A stretch of DNA of 52,234 nt from Deltaproteobacteria bacterium. Lineage in GTDB: Bacteria; Myxococcota_A; Polyangia; Polyangiales; Polyangiaceae. The stretch is from the NCBI GenBank assembly GCA_003235365.1, contig QJWJ01000051.1:1-52234 (forward strand), in the 5' to 3' direction. Position numbers and translations under genes: made by a program. How positions within the stretch are numbered: the first letter of the stretch is position 1; each line of letters starts with the position of its first letter. This document shows positions 24,549 to 33,150 of the stretch, in pieces. The notes below the pieces were generated by a model. That model did not search any database and was not told the DNA's origin. It saw only the letters and a program-made list of their open reading frames with translations.

Positions 24549-25909
24549 CGATCCGCCTTTTCGATGAGTACCGTCGCGTTCTGCCCCCCAATTCCGTAGG
24601 CCATGACGAGCCCCGAGCGAAGCCGAGCGGCACGCCCCACATTGGGCTGATGGTTGAAGCCGCGGACGATCCTGCTTTCGTCGATCCCGATGGTCGGAAT
24701 CAGGAAGTCGTTCTGAAGCATCAGCACTGCCGCAGCGACGTTCAACGCGCTGGACGCGCCCAGCGTATGCCCGTAGATGGGTTTGGTCGAGATTAGTGGA
24801 ACGTCCATCGAGCGAGCACCGAACACCCGCTTCATGTAGTTCAGCTCTGAGATATCACTGGCGCGAACGCCGTTGCCGTGACCGAGAACGAAGTCGACCC
24901 CGTCGGCGTCGGTCTGAGCCTCGTTCATCACGTCTTGGATCACTTGCCACGGACGATCACCGATGAAGTCCACATCGGTGGGGTGACTGCCTCCGTTGGC
25001 GTGCCGAAACCCGCTCACCCGCGCCAGCGGCTTGGCGCCCCGTCGAGCGGCGTGCTCGATGGTCTCCAGAACCAGGGTCACGGCGCCTTCACCAAACGCA
25101 TTGCCCCGGTGTTCACTGTACGGGGAAATCGCGCGCGCCGGTTCTTCCCCTTCGGGGCTGAGCAGATTCGCGTCTCGATACATTTGATAGAGAGGTTCAA
25201 TCAAAGCTACGTCGTGCCCAGTCGCCAGCGCCATTTCACAGCGCCCCGACTGCAACTCGTGGAACGCGTTGCCGACGGCAATGACGCCTGACGCGCAAGT
25301 ACCGTTGAACGTGAAGGTCGGGCCAGTGAACCCGAACGCTGCCGCAGCAATCCCCACTGCCTGGCCCGGCATCCCCCGTCCGATCTCTTTCAACGTCAGC
25401 CGGGACCCGGGGCTCACGGCATGCGCCCTCATCAGGTCGTACCAGTAGGCGAAGGACCCTCGTGAAGTGCCGTCGAACAACCCGACGGGTTGCCCCCGCA
25501 AGTTCTCCGCCTCGAACCCAGCGTCCGAGAGCGCCTGAGCGATCGAACAGAGGTAGAACAACTGCTCACGATGACTGTGGGCGTATGCCCGCCGTGGGAT
25601 CGTCCCGAGATACCGCTCGGCGTCGAAATCGCCGACACGACCTATCGCGCAGGGGAGGTGATCGGCTGGGTCCTTCTCAATCGTCAGTTGAGTTTCACCG
25701 AGCGAAAGATGACGCCAGAACTGCTCGCGGGAGTCACAGTTGGGGAGGATGACCCCGATGCCCGTCACGACGACCTCTTTGAGTTCGACGACGCGCGGGG
25801 CCCGCCGATGCGTCTGGGAGACGTTCGTCGGGTGAGAGTTTGTTTTTTGAAGGAAGGGTACGTCGATCTGACGTGCGCTGTTGGTGGTCACTGTCCTCGT
25901 CACGGCCAC
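24545..25909 (-). CDS. beta-ketoacyl synthase, KAS I/II family
   Basis: A synthase with the full Cys-His-His set: Cys205 (NGTCASGVIAVG), His344 (VLGHGNGVRASD) and His381 (KPIYGHTLGASSALN). Elongating synthases have GHGTGT at the first His, so GHGNGV is a small deviation. Numbering is from the GTG at 25909, giving 454 residues. The first 42 residues precede the KAS fold and look unstructured, so the true start may be one of the nearby GTG codons; no good ribosome binding site was found. It is the first gene of the operon and would perform decarboxylative chain extension with a malonyl carrier. Confidence 0.82.
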   Translation of the reverse strand: MAVTRTVTTNSARQIDVPFLQKTNSHPTNVSQTHRRAPRVVELKEVVVTGIGVILPNCDSREQFWRHLSLGETQLTIEKDPADHLPCAIGRVGDFDAERYLGTIPRRAYAHSHREQLFYLCSIAQALSDAGFEAENLRGQPVGLFDGTSRGSFAYWYDLMRAHAVSPGSRLTLKEIGRGMPGQAVGIAAAAFGFTGPTFTFNGTCASGVIAVGNAFHELQSGRCEMALATGHDVALIEPLYQMYRDANLLSPEGEEPARAISPYSEHRGNAFGEGAVTLVLETIEHAARRGAKPLARVSGFRHANGGSHPTDVDFIGDRPWQVIQDVMNEAQTDADGVDFVLGHGNGVRASDISELNYMKRVFGARSMDVPLISTKPIYGHTLGASSALNVAAAVLMLQNDFLIPTIGIDESRIVRGFNHQPNVGRAARLRSGLVMAYGIGGQNATVLIEKADR

Positions 25910-26136
25910 CGTCGCTAAATCTTAATCAACCCGACCAGTCACGCATGATCACTGGCCACACCAAGTGCTTTGACCACGGTCCAACTCCGCGTAAAGTTGA
26001 CCGTCAATCATCGGGCGATGAGCCGTTCCAAGATCTCTCCCAATCAGGACCCGGGCTCATGATGACCCATGTACCAGAAGCGTTCGCCTCGAAAAGAACC
26101 AGCATCGAAACACACTCGAAGCTCGATTGACCCAGG
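25910..26136 (-). promoter_or_regulatory. upstream region of the synthase operon
   Basis: A region somewhat poorer in GC between the first synthase gene and the damaged channel gene. An imperfect inverted repeat with arms CCAGT and ACTGG lies at 25935-25955, about 26 bases upstream of the GTG, and could be an operator. TTGACC-like words recur, but no definite promoter was found. No regulator gene is in the operon. Confidence 0.35.
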
Positions 26137-27577
26137 TCACATGACTCGGTCCATTGATGCTTGCGCTAAACGGTTTGACGGACGATGAACGCTACGCGAC
26201 GACCTACGACGTCGCGATCGAGCTCCATTCAACACCACAACGGCCAATTGGCGCCGTCGCACCAAAGCACCTTCACTGAATCCGCGGGGACTTCGGATTT
26301 CCTCCCAAGTGGAAACGACCGGATGTCGCATCGTGGCGGACGCCAGACACGCAGTGCTCGAAACACCCCTCGCGGGGGTCAGGGTTCCCTCTGCAACGAC
26401 ATTTCGGCGCGAGAAACCATCGTAAACCTCTCGGGATACGTGGTCCGCGTGCGCAGGGATGATGCCACTGGACGGACTCATTGGTTCACCATTGGTCTCG
26501 CGGGGACCCCGACCCACGAGGCCGGACCAATCACCGCTGCGCGGCGAACCACACTTCGTGTGCTGGCACAGCGCCAAGGTCAACATGTCATCGACCCCGA
26601 GCACGGCGAATCGATGACGCTCGGCAAGCTTCTCGACGAACACCGAATGGTGCTGAAACCGGACGAACGCTTTGCAGTCGGGCCAACAACGGCGCACGGC
26701 CAACACCCCTTGCAGGTTCACTGCATCATCGTCTGAGCCGACGATCACCGCCCGGAGGATCCACAGGCGCGCCCAACCGTTGCTTCATTCTCAGCCAAGT
26801 CTGCGGATCAGACAGGTCACCATCGACGACCTCGGGGTCGGGGCCATTTGCGGCTGGAACCTGAGCGCGGAAGGTTCTCCACCGCACGGAGGCCGTGTGG
26901 TCGGCAACCACCATGGTCGCGATGTCTGCCGAGGCCTGTTGTTCCAACAACTCGTAAATGGTCTGACCAAAGCGACCAAACCCGGCCAGCACGACGCGGT
27001 CTTTCGAATCAGTCAGTTCGAAGTAGTTCTCGAGGTAGTTGTGAAAGAGGTGCTCGGCGCTGACGCGGTGTGCGTTGAATACGTGCAAGCGCCCTGCCTC
27101 GTTGGGTGCGCCGACGTCGGCGGCAGCCCGGTTCAGCGAGATGTTGGACACGTGAGCGACGTTCGACAACCGCGGGTATCTTCGAGCCAGGCGGAAACCG
27201 ACCTCGAGATTGAGCAGGTCATCTTCCGTCAGCAACGCAACCCCCGCGGCGTGTTCCAGCGCGAGAACGTCGAACGTGCTGGCAACGAGCCGCAAGACGC
27301 CTTCGACCACCGCGGTCGTCGTGATCAGTGGGGCCAGGAAGTAGGCTGCCCACAACAGCGCACGCGGCGCGAAGGCGCCGGACACCGGTGTGCCGAGATC
27401 CATTCCACCCAGCACGAGCAGCCCGGCTGTATGGTACAGCTGCGTCAGCAGGTCAGCGTCCGGCGCGCCTGGTCGATCGCTGACGTCGACCCCGGCGGCG
27501 AATGCATACAGAGCCATCGCGAACACCACGGCAAGCGCCGACCCCCGCGCCACCCAACCAACGCTCGACCGGTCCAT
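26137..27577 (-). pseudogene. damaged RCK/TrkA-N ion-channel gene
   Basis: The ATG at 27577 opens a 283-codon frame with two or three membrane segments, including GLLVLGGMDLGTPVSG, where a pore loop would lie, and ALLWAAYFLAPLITTTAVVEG. It then shows only the last part of a first RCK domain (ALEHAAGVALLTEDDLLNLEV), directly after the membrane part; the nucleotide-binding half seems deleted. A second RCK domain starts with RVVLAGFGRFGQTIYELLEQ. At about 26748-26757 the frame breaks. The domain continues in another frame with VIVGSDDDAVNLQGVLAVRR to LCQHTK, and then runs to 26137 through sequence without recognisable protein. The two lesions suggest decay. A split gene pair or assembly error remains possible. 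Confidence 0.55.
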
Positions 27578-27805
27578 TGTCGAGCCTAGCGATGGTCGGG
27601 TTTCGAACCGTACTCAGGCCGGCCGGGTTGGCACGACGGGCCGCGTTTGGAGCAAGACCACGTCGCGGGCCCGGCACCAGTGCAGCGCAGCGATTGCGTC
27701 CGGCGGCGCAACGGTTACGCAACGGAAACATTTTGCGTTCGGCACCTGAACTCAGCCCACGGGATACGCCGGCTCGCAATCACTGCCGGTACGCGTCGAT
27801 CGCAA
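27578..27805. other. intergenic spacer
   Basis: About 230 bases between the channel remnant and the stop of a Cys-rich lipoprotein. The word CGCAATCACTG occurs near 27774-27785 and again, as TCGCAATCACTGAC, near 27800-27812. No gene or clear terminator was seen. Confidence 0.25.
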
Positions 27806-29101
27806 TCACTGACACACCGGCGCGAACGACTCAGCGCAACACCAGCGCGCCGCATTCGTCGGCATCACGACGCAATCGGCATTCAGTTCCTCCAGCGGCG
27901 GATTCGCCATGAGGTCATCGCATACCCACTCGATGGGGTGTTCAGGATCCGCGGAAGTGCCCTGAGTGCACCAGCTCGAGCCCGACGTGAATACAGTGCA
28001 GGAACACATCGTCGTGGACACCGGAGCGTTCGTCACTTCGACGAGCAGCTCGTTTTCGGTCTCACCCGTGCAACTGCCCCCGGGGGTCACGGCTTCGAGG
28101 CACGAACAAGTCCGATCACCGTCGCACGCCGCGGGGAATGCCTCGCAAGAGTACTCACCGTTGGTCGCCTTGCAGTAGGCCAACGTGGGATCACAAGTGA
28201 GCGTGTCACCACAGCCGTAGCATGGCGCCGGGAACGCCTCGAGGCGTTGCCACACTCCGCCACTGCACCGCGACATGTTGCAGAACGAGCAGGTATCCAA
28301 GCATGGACCGCCGCAGATCTGCCCGTCGACGTCACAGGGTTCACCATCGGCAGCAGCCTGGCACCCGTCGTCGTTGATACCGGCATCGGACGATGAATTA
28401 GCGCCCCCGGCGCCGTCCGGGATTTGCGAGCCGCCCGCATCTTTGGGTTCTGGACAAGTATCGTTGCCCGACGCGGGGCACGTCCACACACCGCCGGCGC
28501 ACGATGCGTCGATCGGGGCGCCGCATACGTCGACACAGTTCGGAGAAGTACCGAGACAAGGGACACCTGCATCATCGACCAACGTCGGACCCGTCGAGGG
28601 CATAGGGCTGCTCGGTACGGCGCTCGACATGGATGTCGTGGGTGAATCAGGCGGGCAAGGTTCGGTCGTGAGTGGGGGACAACGCCACTGTCCCTGCATG
28701 CATTCGGGCGACTGGGGGCTGCCGCACTTCAGGCCGCAGACCGGAGGAGTTTCCTCACATTCGCCCGTATTCGCCGCCGCCGCGTCGGGATTGGCATCGC
28801 TCGAGCCCATCGCGGCTTCGACGCAGACGAGCTCCACGGCACATTCGTCGCCGGGACCGACATCACACGCGGCATCGACGCCGAGCCCCGCGCACGCGGC
28901 ATCGTCGTCGCAGCTTCGCGTGCAGACACCGCACAAGCAACTGAGGTCCCCACATACTTCGTCCGCATCGCACTGCATCAACCAGTTGGTGTGTGAGTCG
29001 GTAACTCCATCGTCAGTGGTGCTCGTCGCCTGACAGCCATACCCGTTGACGAGCAAAGCGACAGCCGAAATTTGAACGATGCTTGGGAATGTGAATCTCA
29101 T
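27806..29101 (-). CDS. large Cys-rich lipoprotein
   Basis: A 431-residue predicted lipoprotein: MRFTFPSIVQISAVALLVNG followed by Cys, so the lipobox is NGYGC. Roughly one residue in ten is Cys, arranged in short modules such as CLCGVCTRSC, CGLKCGS and CGGPCLDTCSFC, with Asp/Ser/Pro linkers between. This is typical of exported myxobacterial proteins of unknown function whose modules are probably disulphide-bonded. The ATG at 29101 overlaps the stop of the upstream gene (ATGA); the 50 additional upstream codons are Arg-rich and out of place for a signal peptide. No catalytic motif was seen. Confidence 0.72.
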   Translation of the reverse strand: MRFTFPSIVQISAVALLVNGYGCQATSTTDDGVTDSHTNWLMQCDADEVCGDLSCLCGVCTRSCDDDAACAGLGVDAACDVGPGDECAVELVCVEAAMGSSDANPDAAAANTGECEETPPVCGLKCGSPQSPECMQGQWRCPPLTTEPCPPDSPTTSMSSAVPSSPMPSTGPTLVDDAGVPCLGTSPNCVDVCGAPIDASCAGGVWTCPASGNDTCPEPKDAGGSQIPDGAGGANSSSDAGINDDGCQAAADGEPCDVDGQICGGPCLDTCSFCNMSRCSGGVWQRLEAFPAPCYGCGDTLTCDPTLAYCKATNGEYSCEAFPAACDGDRTCSCLEAVTPGGSCTGETENELLVEVTNAPVSTTMCSCTVFTSGSSWCTQGTSADPEHPIEWVCDDLMANPPLEELNADCVVMPTNAARWCCAESFAPVCQ

Positions 29102-30108
29102 GAATGCTCCAGCGAAGACTCGGCATCGACGGCAGACTCGACTGCCGCATCGATGGCTCGGGGGATGACACTTTGGCCAAAGTAGAACGTCACTCGGTCG
29201 GCGCTCGGTGGGGGCGCGTTGGCTCGATTGAACTCGGACACCTCGCGCCACAGCTGACTCACCTCCCCGCGTACGCGCTCGAGCAACCCAAACACCTCGT
29301 CGCGTTTTGGGTGAGAGTCGTAAACCGTGAAGCTCAGCGTGGTTCCTCCGGTCGTATCCGCTGCGCTCGAACTGCGAGTGTCGAGCTTCTTGGCTATCGC
29401 CGTCGCCACCGCTCGAAAGTGATCACAGATCGCTGCTTCCCATCCCTCGGCGGCGCCGACCGGGATTTCGAAGTGGAGTGCCGACAGGGCACCATCGCGT
29501 TCCTCGACGCGCCCGTCACCACGCAATCGCTCGAGCGCGCGATCGAACACGCCGTCATCGGACGCGAAGCGCTCTTGAAGATCCTCGCGCGATTGTCCGC
29601 CACGCGTGGCCAGCGACAACCAAAGCAGATTCGCAAGCGACGCCACACTGCCGGCCTCCGCCACGCGCTGGCGCTCGGATTCCGACGTCAACCCAAACAC
29701 GGCATCGGCGCCACGCCCACTCTTGTAGGCGAGGCCGCTATCGACGAGGTCGTTGAGCACCGCGCTGATCGAGCGAGTGTCTTCGGTCGAAAAGCGCTCG
29801 AACAGCTCGCGCTTGCTCACGCTCGACTGTTCCAACGCCGAATGCACGTCCTGCCACAACGACCGCTGCATCCCGGCCGTGTCCGCGAGCCGCTGCATCT
29901 TCAGTTGATAGGAGCGCAACGCGAGCCCGAACATGTCCGCTACGACGTTGCGACGGACGCCCTGATTCTCGAGCTCACGCGCCAGTTCGTAGAACACCTG
30001 ATCGGCGACGTGGGCAAGCGGCGCTCGAACGCCAGAAGCCGTCGAGATCTGCGCCAGCAACACGGTCGTCTGCTGAACGATGTATTGGGTTATCCACTGG
30101 ACGTCCAC
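29098..30108 (-). CDS. conserved cytoplasmic protein with winged-helix-like regions
   Basis: A 336-residue soluble protein with no signal peptide. The N-terminal 80 residues are helical (TTVLLAQISTASGVRAPLAHVADQVF, NVVADMFGLALRSYQLKMQRL). The middle (about 95-145, SSVSKRELFERFSTEDTRSISAVLNDLVDSGLAYKSG) looks like a winged helix, and a second such segment follows (SREDLQERFASDDGVFDRALERLRGDGRVEER). The C-terminal third may be a ligand or oligomerisation domain. The family resembles others seen in Polyangia-like genomes by pattern but has no name I can assign. A regulatory role is inferred. The GTG at 30108 is the start; it is coupled to the Cys-rich lipoprotein by a four-base overlap. Confidence 0.7.
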   Translation of the reverse strand: MDVQWITQYIVQQTTVLLAQISTASGVRAPLAHVADQVFYELARELENQGVRRNVVADMFGLALRSYQLKMQRLADTAGMQRSLWQDVHSALEQSSVSKRELFERFSTEDTRSISAVLNDLVDSGLAYKSGRGADAVFGLTSESERQRVAEAGSVASLANLLWLSLATRGGQSREDLQERFASDDGVFDRALERLRGDGRVEERDGALSALHFEIPVGAAEGWEAAICDHFRAVATAIAKKLDTRSSSAADTTGGTTLSFTVYDSHPKRDEVFGLLERVRGEVSQLWREVSEFNRANAPPPSADRVTFYFGQSVIPRAIDAAVESAVDAESSLEHS

Positions 30109-30354
30109 TCGGCAAGCGTACGCGCGACCGTGTCCCCAAACGAGATGAAAAGTTTTTCGCCAAGAACGCGCAGCGGCTCGGCTCGCTCCAAAACGGCTCG
30201 CGCCGCTGGGCGAGCAGTAGCCTGAGGCGCTGGGTGAAACGACTCATCACGCTGAACGTAGCTGTTTCACGCCACTGGGCGGAGCCGCGACGCGCCCCGT
30301 GGGAAGCGACGGCGCACGACGCGAAAGGAATCGACCCAACCAAATCCGAACGGT

Positions 30355-31443
30355 TCAGCGAACGCGCCGTCGTAGGGCAACCCAACCCACCAGTCCCAAC
30401 AGCAGCCACGTGGGTGACGAGCTGCGTCGCGTCTCGCCCACACTGCACCCACCCTCAGCCTTGCCTTCGGACCCGCCTTGAGTGCCCAACGGCGAGTCGT
30501 CCCCGTTGCCGTCGCCTATCGGATCGAGCTCCACTCCGTCCTCTTCGGAAACGGCCTGGCCCGAAGTGTCGGAGTCACCCGTCAAGTCGTCCGGAAGGGT
30601 GCTCTGGTCGATCTCGACGCGACCTTCGAACACGCCGATCATGCCTTCAGGTAAACACGCAGTGTCGACGCCGTCCCAGTCCTCGATTCTTGCATCCGGG
30701 ACCTCGACGCAGCGCCAATCGTCGTCGCAGTCCGCGTCCGACTCGCACGGCGTGGGGCGCGGCAAGCACGCCTGAAACTTGGGAGAGTCACAGGTTTCGG
30801 CGACGGTGTCGCCATCAGACTTGGACTTGGCGGGCTGTGCAGACGCCACGTCCGCGTCGCTCGCTGGCGGTGGATCGCCGCGTGGGTCGACTTCGTCCGC
30901 GGGCGCCAAGTCGTTGGGAGGGTCAGCGGGATCCGCCTGCTCAGCTGGTTCCCCCGAGTCTGCAGACCCCGGATCCTCGGAAGAGACATCCGTCGCGGGA
31001 TCACTCGGGGCGCCATCGCCGACGCCACCGGGATCACCCATCGCGGCGTCCCCGGGGAGCTGGTTCGCTTCGGGATCCACACTGCACAGCCCCGACCTGA
31101 TCGTCGTGCATGCGTAACGATCGCTGCACTCGTCGTCGGAGCCGCACGAGACGAACCGAAACACACACTGCCCGTCGTCACATGCCGTCGGCTCGGGACA
31201 GTCGCTGTCGCCCTGGCACGTGTAGGGGCCGGGCTCGCAGATGCCGGAGCTCATCGACGCCTCGGCGGCGCGCGCCGCACACTCGTCGGGAGCCACCCCT
31301 TCTTCGCAGGCGACGTCTTGCTGCTCGTCATCCCGACGGCAGCGCTCCCCCTCGGCGCAATCCGAATCGCTCGTGCAATCCTGACCCCAAGCTGGCCAAG
31401 CTAGCGTCGCACCCAACAAAACCCATCTCAGCGGCGTTCTCAT
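30355..31443 (-). CDS. Cys-rich exported protein with MYXO-CTERM-type tail
   Basis: A 362-residue protein beginning MRTPLRWVLLGATLAWPAWG, a signal peptide cleaved near AWG. Short Cys modules follow (CTSDSDCAEGERC, CQGDSDCPEPTACDDGQC, CGSDDECSDRYAC), then an Asp/Pro/Ala-rich linker, another Cys module (CESDADCDDDWRC), and a C-terminus with GGCSVG, a hydrophobic helix (TWLLLGLVGWVAL) and RRRVR. That end matches the MYXO-CTERM sorting signal, in which the Cys is thought to be lipidated after cleavage and the protein shown at the cell surface. A frame starting 35 codons earlier is ignored. It is divergent from a DUF4423 regulator. Confidence 0.82.
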   Translation of the reverse strand: MRTPLRWVLLGATLAWPAWGQDCTSDSDCAEGERCRRDDEQQDVACEEGVAPDECAARAAEASMSSGICEPGPYTCQGDSDCPEPTACDDGQCVFRFVSCGSDDECSDRYACTTIRSGLCSVDPEANQLPGDAAMGDPGGVGDGAPSDPATDVSSEDPGSADSGEPAEQADPADPPNDLAPADEVDPRGDPPPASDADVASAQPAKSKSDGDTVAETCDSPKFQACLPRPTPCESDADCDDDWRCVEVPDARIEDWDGVDTACLPEGMIGVFEGRVEIDQSTLPDDLTGDSDTSGQAVSEEDGVELDPIGDGNGDDSPLGTQGGSEGKAEGGCSVGETRRSSSPTWLLLGLVGWVALRRRVR

Positions 31444-31486
31444 CACTCCAAACGCTGACAGCCTCACCGCGCGGTGTCCACACGCA

Positions 31487-31550
31487 ATATGTCCGATTAC
31501 GCACATTCCATGGGTCGAGTTCGCTGCACAATGTGCGAATCCGGGCATAT
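31487..31550. promoter_or_regulatory. paired 21-bp inverted repeats between divergent genes
   Basis: The left arm at 31487-31507 (beginning ATATGTCCG and ending CGCACATT) and the right arm at 31530-31550 match as an inverted repeat at 17 of 21 positions, with centres 43 bases apart (close to four helical turns). The right arm ends 10 bases before the regulator GTG, and the left arm lies about 44 bases upstream of the MYXO-CTERM gene. The layout suggests two operators for the divergent DUF4423 protein, controlling both genes. Confidence 0.6.
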
Positions 31551-31559
31551 CATCGACCG

Positions 31560-32534
31560 GTGACCGTCAGCGACTTCGAAGCCATTTCCCGCCAATTCCT
31601 CCGCGCCCTGCGCTCGAACCGCTCGCAAGCCGCGTTCTCCAGGCGTTTGGGTTTCCGCTCCAACGTGGCCGCCAAGTGGGAAGCCGGGCAGCGCATGCCC
31701 AACGCCGTGGACGTTTTCGCCCACAGCCTGCGGCTCGGCATCGATTTGCGTGCCGTGCTGCACACGTTTGCGCCCGGTGCGTTCGAGGCCGTGGGCGATC
31801 CGAGTGAGCCACAACTCGCGCCGTGGCTGAACAGCCTCCGCGGGACGCAGCGGCTCAAGGCGGTCTCCGAGCGCAGCGGACTGTCGCGCTACAGCGTGGG
31901 GCGCTTCCTGACGGGACACGCGCAACCGCGCCTGCCTCAGTTCTTCGCCCTCGTCGAAGCATTGACGGATCGCTTGCCCGACTTGGTCGAGCATTGGGTC
32001 GGCATCGAACACGTGCCGCTGCTCGAAGAACGCTACTTGCGCAATCGCGCCGCGCGAGACGCGTTGTTCTCGCAACCGCTGTGTTTGGCCGTGATGTGTC
32101 TACTCGACACGACCCGATTGGACCGACCCGCCACCGAACAGATCGAAGCCATGGCCCTGACACTGGAGCAGTCCCCCGCAGCAATCGAAACGTGTCTCGA
32201 AACGCTGAGCGTCGGTGGAGTGATCCGCCGCGACGTAGACCGCTTTCGACTCAGTGGGTCGCTGACGGTGGACGCGCATTCCACCAAGGAGCGCGAACGC
32301 TCCGCCCGGGTGTACTGGACCGGCCTGGCACACGAGCGCGCGAAAGCTCCAGCACCCGACGACTTGTGCTCGTACAACGTCTTCAGCATCGGCAAGAAGG
32401 ACTACGCGGCGTTGCAGAACCTCCAGCGAGAATTCTATCGGGGAGCGCGCGCGCTCATCGCTGCGTCAGAACCCACGGACATGGCCGGGCTGCTCGTCGT
32501 ACAGCTCGTCAGTTGGCAACCACCCGCCGATTGA
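31560..32534 (+). CDS. helix-turn-helix protein with DUF4423-type domain
   Basis: A 324-residue regulator-like protein starting at a GTG. The N-terminus holds an XRE-type helix-turn-helix (FSRRLGFRSNVAAKWEAGQRMP), and a second HTH-like stretch follows (LKAVSERSGLSRYSVGRFLTG). The C-terminal 170 residues match the DUF4423 type, including CLETLSVGGVIRRDVDRF and YNVFSIGKKDYAALQNLQREFYRGARALI. Such proteins are common in Myxococcota and Fibrobacter, and their ligand is unknown. The start is set by the inverted repeat and the DNA-binding motif; a much longer upstream frame overlaps the divergent gene and is a shadow. Autoregulation through the paired repeats is likely. Confidence 0.8.
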   Translation: MTVSDFEAISRQFLRALRSNRSQAAFSRRLGFRSNVAAKWEAGQRMPNAVDVFAHSLRLGIDLRAVLHTFAPGAFEAVGDPSEPQLAPWLNSLRGTQRLKAVSERSGLSRYSVGRFLTGHAQPRLPQFFALVEALTDRLPDLVEHWVGIEHVPLLEERYLRNRAARDALFSQPLCLAVMCLLDTTRLDRPATEQIEAMALTLEQSPAAIETCLETLSVGGVIRRDVDRFRLSGSLTVDAHSTKERERSARVYWTGLAHERAKAPAPDDLCSYNVFSIGKKDYAALQNLQREFYRGARALIAASEPTDMAGLLVVQLVSWQPPAD

Positions 32535-32615
32535 GTCGCGTGCCGCCTCGTCACCACGACGTTCATCAGCCGGACAAAGTCACCGTCTGGCGCCGACGTG
32601 GTCTGGAAGGCGGAA

Positions 32616-33014
32616 TCAAGGTGCGGCTCGACGCGACAACCCTTGGACGAACGCAATGGTATTGCCGAGCCCGCTGGGCTTGGACAACAACTCGACACCG
32701 AGATTCACGGCACGCGCGATGTCTCGCGGATGATGGCCATTGCTCAGCAACATCACGCTTTCGTATGTCGGAAACTCGTCGCGAAGCAACTCGAGCACCT
32801 CGAAACCGTCGAGTTCGACCATGTTCACATCGAGCAGGACGAGCGCCGGCATCGGACATTGCCCGTCGCGCGCCTGGCGCATGTAGTGCAGCAAGTGCTC
32901 CGGTCGCTCGAAGCAGAGCAACGGATGAGCGACGTTTGCACGACGGTAGCACCGTTCCAATAGCTCGAGCTCCGAGCGATCATCGTCCAAAAATACGATG
33001 GCGCGCGACGACAT
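32616..33014 (-). CDS. single-domain response regulator
   Basis: A 132-residue receiver domain with nothing attached. It has IVFLDDDRSE (acidic pocket), the acceptor Asp in LVLLDVNMVELDGFEVL, Ser in VMLLSNGH and Lys in ELLSKPSGL. The type resembles Rcp1-like receivers that pair with phytochrome-type kinases. It is divergent from the histidine kinase gene 137 bases away, so it may be a second partner of it. The ATG at 33014 is used rather than the preceding TTG. Confidence 0.88.
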   Translation of the reverse strand: MSSRAIVFLDDDRSELELLERCYRRANVAHPLLCFERPEHLLHYMRQARDGQCPMPALVLLDVNMVELDGFEVLELLRDEFPTYESVMLLSNGHHPRDIARAVNLGVELLSKPSGLGNTIAFVQGLSRRAAP

Positions 33015-33150
33015 CAAACCCCACGAAATGTACGGCGTGTTGGGCGTCGGTGATTAGCTCTTCTGCGTGGCTGCACCTAGGGGCTGGACATCGTTGGCGT
33101 TTGTTGGAATCGTTCGGTGTGGGAGACTGGGGGAAGGAGGGGTGGGTGTA

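Noticed and set aside
25935..25970. Sigma-54 promoter in front of the synthase operon
   Set aside because: A GG and a GC element occur on the minus strand but are 11 rather than 10 bases apart.
26185..26736. A 183-codon plus-strand frame in the channel remnant
   Set aside because: It is the reverse of the second RCK half, which matches a known domain; the plus translation does not.
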